From Labia minor (Eukaryota > Arthropoda > Insecta > Dermaptera > Spongiphoridae), in NCBI GenBank assembly GCA_963082975.1, contig OY720350.1, forward strand, positions 44,532,734 to 44,596,733: a stretch of 64,000 nt of DNA, given 5' to 3'. Position 1 is the first letter of the stretch, and each line of letters starts with the position of its first letter. The notes beneath the pieces are model-generated. The model saw only the letters and a list, made by a program, of their open reading frames with translations, did no database searches and was not told the DNA's origin. Below are positions 14,201 to 24,400 of this stretch, piece by piece. The position numbers and the translations under genes were made by a program.

Positions 14201-17200
14201 TTATTTAGTTTTATATACCTTAGACAGAACAATATACAAAAAAAAACAATATTTCAATAATTATTTTTGGTTCTCAATAATATTGAAAAAAAAAAAAATT
14301 AGATTAACTCATAGCGGCCTCAATCTGTCCTCATTTAATTTAAAATATTATATTATATTTGTTATTATTATTTTAATAATTTAACAAAAATAACAATTTA
14401 GTTAAATTTAATTTTCAAAAAAATGATAATTATATTTTTGGGTATTAATACCTAATTGTTTTTAAGCAGTAAGAAAAATTGAGGGTTTATTTTCTAATGT
14501 ATTAATCAAAAAATTAGCTGGAGTGTCTCCACTCGACTATCTCGCAATTTGAATTGGATTAAATAACATAATATATTATATTTAAATTAAATTTAATTAA
14601 TTATAAATTATAAATAATAAATATTAAACCAGCGCATGTTTGGCTTTTTATTGATGGCACCATGGCACGTGTTGGCGCGTGAGATTTGCAGTGTTAAAAA
14701 ATTAATTCTGGTACTTTCAGCAATTCAATCAAGCTGAAATTCTATATATAGCAGTTTTATACAATTATTAATCATGTGAAAAATTATCAAACATATATTT
14801 TTATTTTTACGGTCACTTTAGAAGAAAAAAAATTAGCTGGAGTGTCTCCACTCGACTATCTCGCAATTTGAATTGGATTAAATAACATAATATATTATAT
14901 TTAAATTAAATTTAATTAATTATAAATTATAAATAATAAATAATAAATATTAAACCAGCGCATGTTTGGCTTTTTGTTGATGGCACCACGTCACGTGTTG
15001 ACGCGTGAGATTTTCAGTGTTAAAAAATTAATTCTGGTAATTTCAGCGAATCAATCAAGCTGAAATTCTATATATAGCAGTTTTATATAATTATTAATCA
15101 TGTGAAAAATTATCAAACATATATCTTTATTTTTACGGTCACTTTAGAGGAAAAAAAATCAAAACGTTGTAGGTAATGACCCTCTTCCGGTTGAGCTACA
15201 TTTCTCAAAAGTTGATAGAAAACTATGAATTTTGAATAATGTCCATGTACCAAATTTCATCATTCTAGCTCAAACCGTTTTTGCGTAATCTTGCCTACAT
15301 ACATACACACATACACACATACACACATACACACACACATACACACACACAGACATTTTTCTCAACCTTAGTGAAAATGATTCAGGAACCTTCAAAACGT
15401 ATAAAAACATCAAAATCTCAACATCGAAAATTTTCATGATCGCAATACTATCTCTGGCGAGATAGTAAAAAATCAAAACGTTATAGGTAATGACCCTCTT
15501 CCGGTTGAGCTACATTTCTCAAAAGTTGATAGAAAACTATGAATTTTGAATAATGTCCATGTACCAAATTTCATCATTCTAGCTCAAACCGTTTTTGCGT
15601 AATCTTGTCTACATACATACACACACACATATATATATATATACACACTCACACACAGACAGACATTTTTCTCAACCTTAGTGAAAATGATTCAGGAACC
15701 TTCAAAACGTATAAAAACATCAAAATCTCAACATCGAAAATTTTCATGATCGCAATACTATCTCTGGCGAGATAGTAAAAAATATTGAAACATTTCAATT
15801 AATATTAATTAAAAAATTGAAACTAATTTATATTTATTTGAAAAATGATAGTCATTTTTTTTAGTTAATAAATTTATTATTCCATTAATTAGGTCGGCGG
15901 AAATAGCCTTGGTTTTAAATGTAAGGTAGGTAACTCGGAAATCCCATTTGACCTTAAGAAATAACTAACATATTGCGATTATTAAGATTAAAATCTATAA
16001 AGGATTGATTGAATAAAGGAGATCTTGAAATTATATACTAGTACATATATGTATATATTCCTATTTAATTGTTGGGACTGATGATAAATCATAATATCGT
16101 AGAGCATCTTTAACTAGACTATAGTTTTTAAATTAAAATACTATCAATATCAAATAAAAATATAAAATCATTAATTTTATAATTAAAAAAAAAAGTAATT
16201 TAATTACAATCTCGCCAGAGTGTATATATGTAGACAAGATTACGCAAAAACGGTTTGAGCTAAAATGATGAAATTTGGTACATGGGCCTTTTTCAAAATT
16301 CGTAGTTTTCTATCAACTTTTGAGAAATGTATCTCAACCGGAAGAGGGTCATTACTTATAACGTTTTGATTTTTTTTCCTCTAAAGTGACCGTAAAAATA
16401 AAGATATATGTTTGATAATTTTTCGACATGATTAATAATTGTATAAAACTGCTATATATAGAATTTCAGCTTGATTGAATCGCTTATAGTACCAGAATTA
16501 ATTTTTTAACACTGAAAATCTCACGCGCCAACACGTGACGTGGTGCCATCAACAAAGAGCCAACCATGCGCTGGTTTAATAAATATTATTTATTAATTTT
16601 AATTTATAATTTATAATTAATTAAATTTAATTTAAATATAATATATTATGTTATTTAATCCAATTCAAATTGCGAGATAGTCGAGTGGAGACACTCCAGC
16701 TAATTTTATTATAATGTTAACTAATAATAATAAAAGATGTGTTTAAGTGAATTAGAGTTATATAAATAGAGACTATTACACAAGATTGTCGATGGTACTG
16801 ATTAAAAATAATTATTTATTTAGTAATCACCAATAAATGACAAAATCAGTGAGATTTATCTATTATAATTTTATTTCTTTCTTTCCAACACTTTCCTTTC
16901 ATTTTTTTTTTATTTTGTATTAATAAATATAATATTATTTAACATATAGAGATGTATATATATATATATATATATATATTTATTTATTATTCTATTCCCA
17001 ATCTTGAGGATATTTAACTATTATACAATAGTATTGTATTTAGAATAATAAACATGTTTATTAATGTCCAAAATTTCAAAATCATTTTGAAATATTTAAA
17101 GGAAATAGATAGAATTGAATGGATCTGGGAATAGATTATTTTTATCACAACTATTTTTATTTAAATTATTGTAAAATAAAAAAAACTAATAATATAGGAG

Positions 17201-18977
17201 GAATTTCACATTTCTAAAAGATGTATATCATTATTATTCAAAAAAAAAAAATTTAAAGAAATAAATCAAATCTTTATTTGTGATTGAAAAATGAATGTAA
17301 TATAATAAGATTCAATTATATATGTTCTTATAAATTTCTTTATTGAATATTATACATGAGATATGAATGGATTTTTTTTTTAAATTTTATACTATCGTCA
17401 AACCATTCAAAGCTTTTTCAAAAAATTTATCTTTTTCCTATTATAATATTTTTTATAGTATAAAAATAATATAATAAAACGATTTTATATTTGAAATGAA
17501 TTTCTATAGAATAAATGAATTAAGATATTTTTTCTAATTTACTAAGGAGACCATATTTTGAAAACACCAAATCAGGACATCTTACCTTTATTTAGAAGCA
17601 AATTGAAAAAATTTACGTTACGAAATGTTCTAAATCAGTGATTCTCAACCTGGGCGATATCGCCCCCTGGGGGGCGATCGACATCTTAAAGGGGGCGATT
17701 ATTTGACTATACGATTTTGGGGGGCGATAAGTTATTTTTGGGGGGCGAAATCATTTTCAACTCTAAAAAAAAAGGTAAGATGATTTTGCGGACAGGCTTT
17801 TTAAACATTTCCTCTTTTTTTCACTTTTTTCGATATGGTTCTACAAAAAAGGTCAGATGATTTTGCAATCAGGTTCTGAAACTCGATTTTTCAATATGGC
17901 TCTAAGTATCACCTAGTGTACCTACCTTATATTAGGGATTATCATGCAATTTTTATCTATAAAAATTTATAGGGGGGCGAATTAAGAAGCGGGTCTTACA
18001 AAGGGGGCGTTTGGACCAAAAAGGTTGAGAAAAACTGTTCTAAATATTTCAAAAAACGGGACAGATATCAAAAAGTACAGAGGACACTTACAAAAGAAGG
18101 ACAGAGCTTACAAATGGAGGACTGTCCTCCCTAAAGCAGAACGATTGGTCACCTTAAATTTACCAAAATTTATAGCGATACTTGAATTATCTGACAATGA
18201 TTTGAAAAAAATCTTCCATTATTTTTTGATATAATATTTTTAAAATATAAAATTTATAAACCTTAAAAGAAAATAATATTAATATTAATATTTATTATTA
18301 CTTTACTTAACAAATTATATTAAAAAAAAAAAATTAATTTAAACTTTTAAGAATTAACAAACACTAGACTACATTTACATTATTGTAATTATTCATATGC
18401 CATTAAATTACAGACTACATTTACACACATTGTATATTCATTAAATTTCTATATTAAATATTATTTGTAATACCAAGGACTTTTGATATTTTAATTTAGT
18501 TTTATTCACCGCAATCGAAGTTCATTTAACGAATATATATATATATATTAATTTATATTATATTTTTTAATTATTCATATACCTTTAAATTACAGAAAAT
18601 ATTTTAAAATTATCTTGAATGATTAATTAAAAATTAAAGATCAATTAAATGTATATATTACTAATTTATAATTCTACTAAACTAAATATATATAAGTAAT
18701 ACAAAATAATATATATTTATATAAATGCTAAAATAATAATTTTTGTTTAAATTAATTAATATATAATAAATAATTTAATTTTTTATTTCTAAATTTATTT
18801 CTACTTGATGATTATAAAAATTTTATAAAAAAGAATTTTTCATAAAATTAAAAAAAAAAAAGGATTGATAGTAGAAAAATGAATGAATATTTTTCTTCGA
18901 ATGATTAAAGTGAAATTACCTGCAGAAACGAGCGCAACTGTGAGCAGGGAGAGTGACAACAGGTTGAGAAGTTGCAT
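2266..18977 (-). CDS. obst-B: Obstructor-B-like (CPAP3-B) chitin-binding protein, 285 aa
   Basis: Secreted cuticle protein expected to bind chitin in the extracellular matrix. Coding exons in transcript order are 18920-18977, 11166-11432, 10220-10420, 8145-8340, 6603-6711 and 2266-2292, with an optional 5'UTR ahead of the ATG. They join in frame with GT/AG sites to 858 nt. Residues 1-20 form a signal peptide (MQLLNLLSLSLLTVALVSAG). Three six-cysteine CBM14/peritrophin-A domains follow at about C49-C102, C117-C172 and C182-C241. A basic, proline-rich tail (WYKGILTDEQLAALENP) ends in acidic VVEDEE. The QTP linker before domain 2 and the WYK...LENP tail are what I recall of obstructor-B rather than other obstructors. 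Introns of up to 7.5 kb are full of transposons. The last exon has only 9 codons. Family assignment is firm; the B subgroup is slightly less so. Confidence 0.9.
3541..3604 (+). repeat. tRNA-like sequence, possible SINE head
   Basis: GTTAGTCTATTGGGTAGAGC resembles a pol III A box with D arm, and AGGATCGAAACC downstream resembles a B box. The anticodon stem does not pair well, so this is not an intact tRNA. It lies in the last obst-B intron and is followed by a T run. A degenerate tRNA-derived SINE is the simplest reading. Confidence 0.35.
4030..4260. other. GC-richer island of unknown origin in obst-B intron 6
   Basis: About 230 bases are clearly less AT-rich than their surroundings. They include a GGCTCCCAGGAGGTGCTGCT segment. 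No open frame of note and no recognisable ends were found. It is probably an old transposon fragment. Confidence 0.3.
5311..5485. repeat. Tandem repeat, two units of about 81 bp
   Basis: Units begin at GTCCC at about 5311, 5392 and 5473. Each contains GGTATTAATATTA, an AATAATAATGAATCA segment and the palindrome GAGCCGAGGCTCGG. A related GGGTCGAGCGATAGCTCGG motif occurs once near 4816. The array explains the internally repetitive open frame on the minus strand here, which is not a gene. Confidence 0.75.
5521..6103. repeat. Dispersed repeat X, copy 1
   Basis: Shares long segments with 43391-43840. These include GCATCCCATCTGGTCCCCAT, GTTACCCAAGAGGGAGT, GTGGACAATTTTGCCAAG, and the closing ACGGTACCATATCAACTC. 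On the minus strand a short frame reads RYIIWGPDGMHLYEF, so a degenerate transposon coding region is possible. The class is unknown. The two copies have the same orientation but differ in internal indels. Confidence 0.55.
7082..7851 (-). mobile_element. Degenerate mariner-like transposon
   Basis: Inverted ends begin TACGAGGTTTGTTCAAAAGA and close with CAACAGACTTCGTA at TA sites. Between them the minus strand carries broken transposase fragments, such as KVLLTVFFDYNSVVHHE and SQKNVYKFYKRFTKARQ, in disordered order with frameshifts. It is a dead element in obst-B intron 5, transcribed in the same direction as the host gene. Confidence 0.7.
8438..9017 (+). mobile_element. Repeat family A copy A1 (Helentron/HINE-like)
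   Basis: Starts ACTATCTCGCCAGAGATAGT and ends GAGTGGAGGCACTCCAG, a hairpin. Inside are a GTGTGTATGTATGTA microsatellite and a GATGAAATTTGGTACATGGG block. The 3' subterminal repeat GCGAGATAGT found in other copies is deleted here. It lies in obst-B intron 4, facing copy A2. Confidence 0.7.
9440..10032 (-). mobile_element. Repeat family A copy A2, inverted relative to A1
   Basis: Full-length minus-strand copy. On the plus strand it runs from CTGGAGTGTCTACACTCGAC to TGGCGAGATAGT. With A1 it forms an inverted pair of about 580-590 bp arms around a loop of about 420 bp, all inside one obst-B intron. Confidence 0.75.
13089..13385. mobile_element. hAT-like MITE, 297 bp, with target duplication
   Basis: Ends are CAGTGATTCTCAAAGTGGGC and GTTGGAAACCACTC. 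The flanks TGTTAGGG (13081-13088 and 13386-13393) are an identical 8-bp target duplication, typical of hAT. It sits in obst-B intron 1. The last base of the right end appears mutated. Confidence 0.8.
13456..13680 (+). mobile_element. Non-LTR reverse transcriptase 3' fragment
   Basis: The frame reads LRWAGNVARMGEKRFTKN, similar to the RWxGHVxRM motif near the C-terminus of many insect non-LTR polyproteins, and ends with a TQDRD segment before a stop. It is heavily diverged and 5' truncated. It is the same lineage of tail as at 700 and 28340. Confidence 0.6.
14518..15776 (-). mobile_element. Repeat family A copy interrupted by a second A copy
   Basis: The outer element consists of 14518-14834 (3' half) and about 15467-15776 (5' half). 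These two halves join at an A run exactly where intact copies read GAGGAAAAAAAATCAAAACG. The gap is filled by a complete A copy in the same orientation. A single self-nested insertion explains the apparent tandem. Confidence 0.75.
14837..15466 (-). mobile_element. Repeat family A copy A4, full-length, nested
   Basis: On the plus strand it runs from CTGGAGTGTCTCCACTCGAC to TGGCGAGATAGT, with both subterminal repeats, the terminal hairpin and a CACACATACACACA microsatellite intact. It is inserted in the A-rich (T-rich on its own strand) run of an older A copy. It is one of the best templates for a family consensus. Confidence 0.8.
16209..16699 (+). mobile_element. Repeat family A copy A6, internally deleted
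   Basis: Begins ATCTCGCCAGAG but jumps straight to TGTATATATGTAGACAAGAT, so about 130 bases after the 5' end are missing. The rest, through GCGAGATAGTCGAGTGGAGA and the hairpin end ACACTCCAG, is intact. It lies in obst-B intron 1. Confidence 0.7.
17544..18156. mobile_element. Possible hAT-like element with AAGGWGACCAT ends
   Basis: The left end AAGGAGACCATATTTTG and the right end, read in reverse, AAGGTGACCAATCGTT are imperfect inverted repeats. Flanks AATTTACT and AATTTACC match at 7 of 8 bases if the right boundary is placed at 18156. A younger hAT element is nested inside at 17636-18037. Confidence 0.4.
17636..18037. mobile_element. hAT-like MITE, 402 bp, with perfect 8-bp target duplication
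   Basis: Ends CAGTGATTCTCAACC and GGTTGAGAAAAACTG are inverted repeats. TTCTAAAT occurs directly on both sides (17628-17635 and 18038-18045). The interior has repeated GGGGGGCGA tracts and no coding potential. Confidence 0.9.
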
Positions 18978-19013
18978 GTTGCCTGTCGAGTGCTCTGCTG
19001 AATGGACTGTCTC

Positions 19014-19019
19014 ACTGAA
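19014..19019 (-). promoter_or_regulatory. Candidate initiator of obst-B
   Basis: On the minus strand TTCAGT, an arthropod initiator match (TCAGT), lies 38 bases before the ATG at 18977. No TATA box is visible 25-35 bases upstream, where the sequence is purine-rich. The resulting 5'UTR would be about 40 nt. This is inferred from motif and position only. Confidence 0.4.
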
Positions 19020-19364
19020 TCGCCATCGTCTCTTGCCGCTTTCCTTCTCCGCTCCAAATCCCCTCTCTTTTTCTTTCTTCTTCAGCTTCCATTTCAATTC
19101 ACTCCTTTTTTTTGTTGGGGTTATTGCTAAAATATTTCATTAAAATACGAAGAATATATAATTAAAGCGTGGTATATAAAAATTTTTTAAGATAAATTTT
19201 TCTTAAAGGAAAATAAAATCAAAATCAAAAATAAATAATTAAGAAAAATAAAAGATTATAAATAACGTACTTTAGTATATTTTGATATAAGTTTATTACA
19301 TTTTATATAAAATTTGGTCAGATTGAATGAGATATCCTTCATACTTGAATTTTTTACAGTTTTT

Positions 19365-19953
19365 ACTATCTCACCAGAGATAGTATTGCGATCACGAAAA
19401 TTTTCGATGTTGATATTTTGATGTTTTTATACGTTTTGAATGTTCCTGAATCATTTTCACTAAGGTTGAGAAAAATGTATGTGTGTATGTATGTATGTAA
19501 CCAAGATTACACATAAACGGTTTGAGCTAGAATGATGAAATTTGGTACATGGGCATTATTCAAAATTCATAGTTTTCTATCAACTTTTGAGAAATGTAGC
19601 ACAACCGGAAGAGGGTCATTACCTACAACGTTTTGATTTTTTTCCTCTAAACTGACCGTAAAAAAAAGATATATGTTTGTTCATTTTTCACATGATTAAT
19701 AATTGTATAAAACTGCTATATATAGAATTTCAGCTTGATTGAATCGCTGATAGTACCAGAATTAATTTTTTTATAATGCAAATCTCACGCGCCAACACGT
19801 GACGTGGTGCCATCAACAAAGAGCCAAACATGCGCTGGTTAATATTATTTATTAATTTTAATTTATAATTTAATTAATTTAATTTAATTTAAATTAATAT
19901 ATGTTATTTAATCCAATTCAAATTTGCGAGATAGTCGAGTGGAGACACTCCAG
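19365..19953 (+). mobile_element. Repeat family A copy A7
   Basis: Complete copy from ACTATCTCACCAGAGATAGT to GCGAGATAGTCGAGTGGAGA and the CACTCCAG hairpin end. It lies between the divergent obst-B and ARMC4 promoters. Confidence 0.8.
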
Positions 19954-20399
19954 ATTTTTTCAGTTTTAATTGTATTGAAGCTTTTCATAATAAATATCCA
20001 AGTAAATTTGTATTTCTCTTACTGACACTTCTTTTTATAACCTCTCGAATTTTATATTACTATTTGTTTAAATGTTTGCAGTTATTACTTACTTCCTCTA
20101 TTCGCACCCTATTCCCGATAATATAATAATTACTATAAACTATATCTGATTGTGTTTAATAAAATTAAACTTTTAATCATACAATTTAATAGGAATAATT
20201 TTCAATTAAACATTCGGAACACGTAATGTCTCAAGTTTATTAATATATTTGTTTTATTCCCATTTCAGTTTTTACACCATCAGTAGAACACAGAATTTTT
20301 GATGATGATGTACATGTGCATAAAAATAATACATTTATAAATTAATTTGAAACTTCATTGAAATAATTTGAATTTGATTAATTGACATTTATTACTATT

Positions 20400-20915
20400 T
20401 AAATTAAATTAAATTAATTAAATTATAAATTAAAATTAATAAATAATATTTATTAAACCAGCGCGTGTTTGGCTCTTTGTTGATGGCATCACGTCACGTG
20501 CTGGCGCGTGATTTGCAGTCAACGTATTAAAAAATTAATTCCGGTACTTTCAGCGATTTAATCAAGCTGAAATTCTATATATAGCAGTTTTATACAACTT
20601 AATCATGTGAAAAACTATCAAACATATATCTTTATTTTTACGGTCAGTTTTGAGGAAAAAAAAAATGAAAACGTGGTAGGCAATGGCCCTCTTCCAAATG
20701 AGCTACATTTCTCAAAAGTTGATAAAAAACTACGGATTGTATATCAAATTTAATTATTCTAGCTCAACCCGTTTTTGAGTAATCTTGTCTACATACACAC
20801 ACAGACATTTTTCTCAACCTTAGTGAAAATGATTCAGGAACCTTCAAAACATATAAAAACCCCAAAATTTCGACATCGAAAATTTAGGAAAATACTATAT
20901 CTCTGGTAAAATAGT
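20400..20915 (-). mobile_element. Repeat family A copy A8, 3' end missing
   Basis: Minus-strand copy lacking the terminal hairpin and subterminal repeat. On the plus strand it starts in the AT-rich part just inside the 3' end and closes with a degraded CTCTGGTAAAATAGT. Together with A7 it makes a second inverted pair of family A copies, here in the obst-B/ARMC4 intergenic region. Confidence 0.7.
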
Positions 20916-21371
20916 AAAAATTAATTTAAGTCAATTAATTTCAATATTAAATTTAAATTTTATTTGATTAATTTAATAATTAGTTATTATTAACTTAAAC
21001 AGAAGTGAAAGATAGATTATTATTTTTTCAATAAAGAAAATCGGCCATGACTTTGAATAAATAATAATGAATATTTTCACAGAAAGTAAAGAGCAGTGGC
21101 GGTGCAAATAAGGGGCGACAAAATTTAAGAATACAATCAATTAAATATAAAAAATAAATACATGAATAATATATAAATAAATAAACCAATAAATGTATTG
21201 ATATTTATAGGAAATTAAAAATGGAGTAGAGCTTAAAATTTAATAAAAAACAAAAAAAAAACAAAAATTGCAATTACAAGTTCAAATGAAATTTTAATGC
21301 AAATTATTTTTGTAATTATGTTATGTTAAACTCAATATTTATATATTAAACTAAAATTTTAGATTTAAATT

Positions 21372-21489
21372 TATATATTTCAAAAATAAATACAACCATC
21401 AGAGCAAACTCAAAATCATCACGTTGAGAGAATTGTTTGATCAATAACAATCAAGTCACCGTTAGGAACAGAACAAAAATTTGTAAAAT
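21372..21489 (+). promoter_or_regulatory. Candidate ARMC4 core promoter and 5'UTR exon
   Basis: TATATATTT at 21372 lies about 29 bases before an initiator-like ATCAGA (A at 21401). The proposed noncoding exon runs to 21489. There AAAAT meets a strong donor GTAAGT, so its last two bases are the A and T of the split start codon. TATA spacing supports this; the start site itself is inferred. Confidence 0.45.
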
Positions 21490-24400
21490 GTAAGTAAAAT
21501 ATATCTTATCTAATTTTCATATAATAATAAATTTAAAATTGTAATTTTTTTTAATGAGAATTTATTTTATTATATTTATATTAAAAAAAAAACTTTTTTT
21601 TTCATTTATTTAAGTTTTCAATTATTATTTTTTTTTATTGGAATAAAAATTTCTAAATATAATAATTTTGAAATATTCTTATAGTTTGTTTAAAATAATA
21701 TTAACGAAATTTTCTTTTTATAATCAACTAATTATATTTATAAATTAAAAAAGAAGGATTAATAAAATTTAACATATAATATGCTAAATTTATCCACTAG
21801 ATGTCCCTAAAATACAACTCATTTATTTCTATGTAATTTTTCAAATATGAATACCAAACATTCTTTCAAAAACCAATTAAAAATAAATATTATTATTTAC
21901 AGGAGTATATCAGATCGTTTAAGTAAACCAGCCGCCTCTTCAACTGTCCAAACCCCTTCGATAGGCGGTCCTCGTGTGGTCATTGTGCCTGATATTGTTG
22001 ACTCGGATAGTTCTAGTGGTCAATCGAGTAGTGACGAAGAGGGACAACTTAATAATGAAACATCGCCCTTGGATGATTATGAAAGGAATGAATTGAATAA
22101 TAACAACGAAGAATTACCTCAAGATTATTGGCAAATTCAAAAACTCATTAAATATATTCGGGTTAGATGGAATTTTTAAAATATTTTATTTTGATTCAAT
22201 TCATGGAATTTTATTATTTATCATTTTATGTTTAAATATATTATTTATATATGATTTATTATATGATTTATTATTTTAGGCTGGGAATCAAACTGCAACT
22301 GTTTTGGCTCTATGTTTCTTAAAAGAGTATGATTTGACTTCAGAGATCAATCAGAGAGCAATTAAAGATGTTGGTGGATTAGAAGTACTTATTAATGTTC
22401 TTGAAAGTCCAGGAAGTAGAACTAAGGTATATTTAATATATATATATACTACATCTGTTTCCTGTTTAATTTTTGTCAATGAGATAATATTATAATTCTA
22501 AAATAATTTTTTTTAGAAAAAGTTTTTTCCAATAAATACATTTAAAAGCCAAATAAATAGATTTTATATATTTTCTGATTTTAGAAAATTTTTACCAATC
22601 AATAATATAGATTCAATTTTTATATATATTTTCAGAAAGTTATTGTTTTTTAAACTTGCTTTCTCAGATTTGTTGTTATTTTTATTTTTATTTTTTTTTT
22701 ATTTATATATGGATGCACTCGGCGAGGTTTGAACCCTCGAACTCGAGTCGGCGGACCGGTCATTATAACCTCGCGGCTAAGCTCCCGGTCATTTTTAAAC
22801 TTTACTAACATAAAAAAATAACAATTTATTCATAACTTGAGATGTTGATACTTTTTAATTTATCTTAATAAAAAAAATTATATTAATCTTTAATCTATAT
22901 ATATAAAGATTTTTGTCTGCACATAGGTCAGAATTTAAAAATGTTTGCATATCTTCACGCTTCAGGACCTCTAGAATCCAAAAGTGACATAAGAATTTTT
23001 CATGTCTGTCTGTTCAGAAAATTGTGACGTTATAGCCTCAAAATCGGCTCAAGTGATTTCTAAAAAATTACGTCACAATATTCTCATATACCTAAAATAT
23101 ATTATATTATATTTGAAAATAGATTATAATTTTTATTAATATCTAATCAATAACGTCAGAAATTAATTCTTAAACACATTTTTAAATTACTCCATATTGC
23201 ATTCAGAGGCTCTCGTGGCCCAGTGAAGAAGTCAATTCATTTACGCCAATAAATAAATATAAAATTAATAATTCTAGCAATTCCTATGCATTATTTATAA
23301 TATTTTTTTTTTCAATTTCTAATTTTCAAATATCTCATTTCAATTATATAATTTATTCTAAAACTTCTCATTTTAATTAATTTAATAAAATATTTAGATG
23401 CTTTTTTTAAATGGTTAGATTTTTTCTAATATATTAAATCCAAATAATTATATTCTACAACATAGGTTCCCAAACTTTTTTGTGTCGTAGGCCCCTTGCC
23501 ATGTTTTTCGGTTTTGGGTAGACCCCCTAAATTGAATTTGATTTTTTATAAAAAAATTTTACCCTTTTTTTAGAGCCTTATTGAAAAAACAAAAATGTTT
23601 CAAAAGCCATGTCGGAAAAATAATTTATCTGTTTTTAAGAGTCGGGAAAACACGTAGACCCCCATTATCAATTCATGGACCCCCAAATTTGTTATTCGCT
23701 GTCGTAGTCCCCTTGCAGGTTGCCATAGACCCCTAGAGATCGATATAGACCATTTTGGGAACTTCTGTTCTACAATAAATAAAATATGTTTCTAAAACAA
23801 AGTCTGAAAAATAAAATATATTTAACGCCTCGTGCTTATATTGAATACACAATTCCTAATTTTTCCATTTGGAAATTTAAAAAAAAAATTAAACATAAAT
23901 TTAAAAAAGTTTCTATTTTATTTTTTAAGTTTAAATTCTCTTTTGTGATTTTATATTAATAAAAATAATATTAAATCGAATATAAATTAAATTAATCATC
24001 TAAATTAAATGTAAATTAAATATATTACAATTTTGAAGATCGACTTTCGATTAAAATTAGAAAAATGAGTTCAATTATAATACTTTAAAATTTAATTTAA
24101 AATATAATTTTAATATGACAATATAGATATTTTAGATGCTTATGCTTATTAGATTGATATATTAATAAAAAAAAATTACTCATATTATTAATATATACAC
24201 TATTAATAATTATAATCTCTTTTTAAGTTTTTCTATATAAATTTTGAAATTTTGGTGCCTCGGGCAACTTGGATGGCTAAATGAATTGGTCTGGGATAGA
24301 ACTCAACTTATAAGTTCCATTATAATATATTCATTAAAATGTTTAATTAAATTACTTACTAAATTAAAAAATAAATAAGACCACCAAAAGGAAATGAATG

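Noticed and set aside
15270-15476. Minus-strand frame rich in VCVYVCMCV
   Set aside because: It is translation of the CACA/TACA microsatellite inside a family A repeat.
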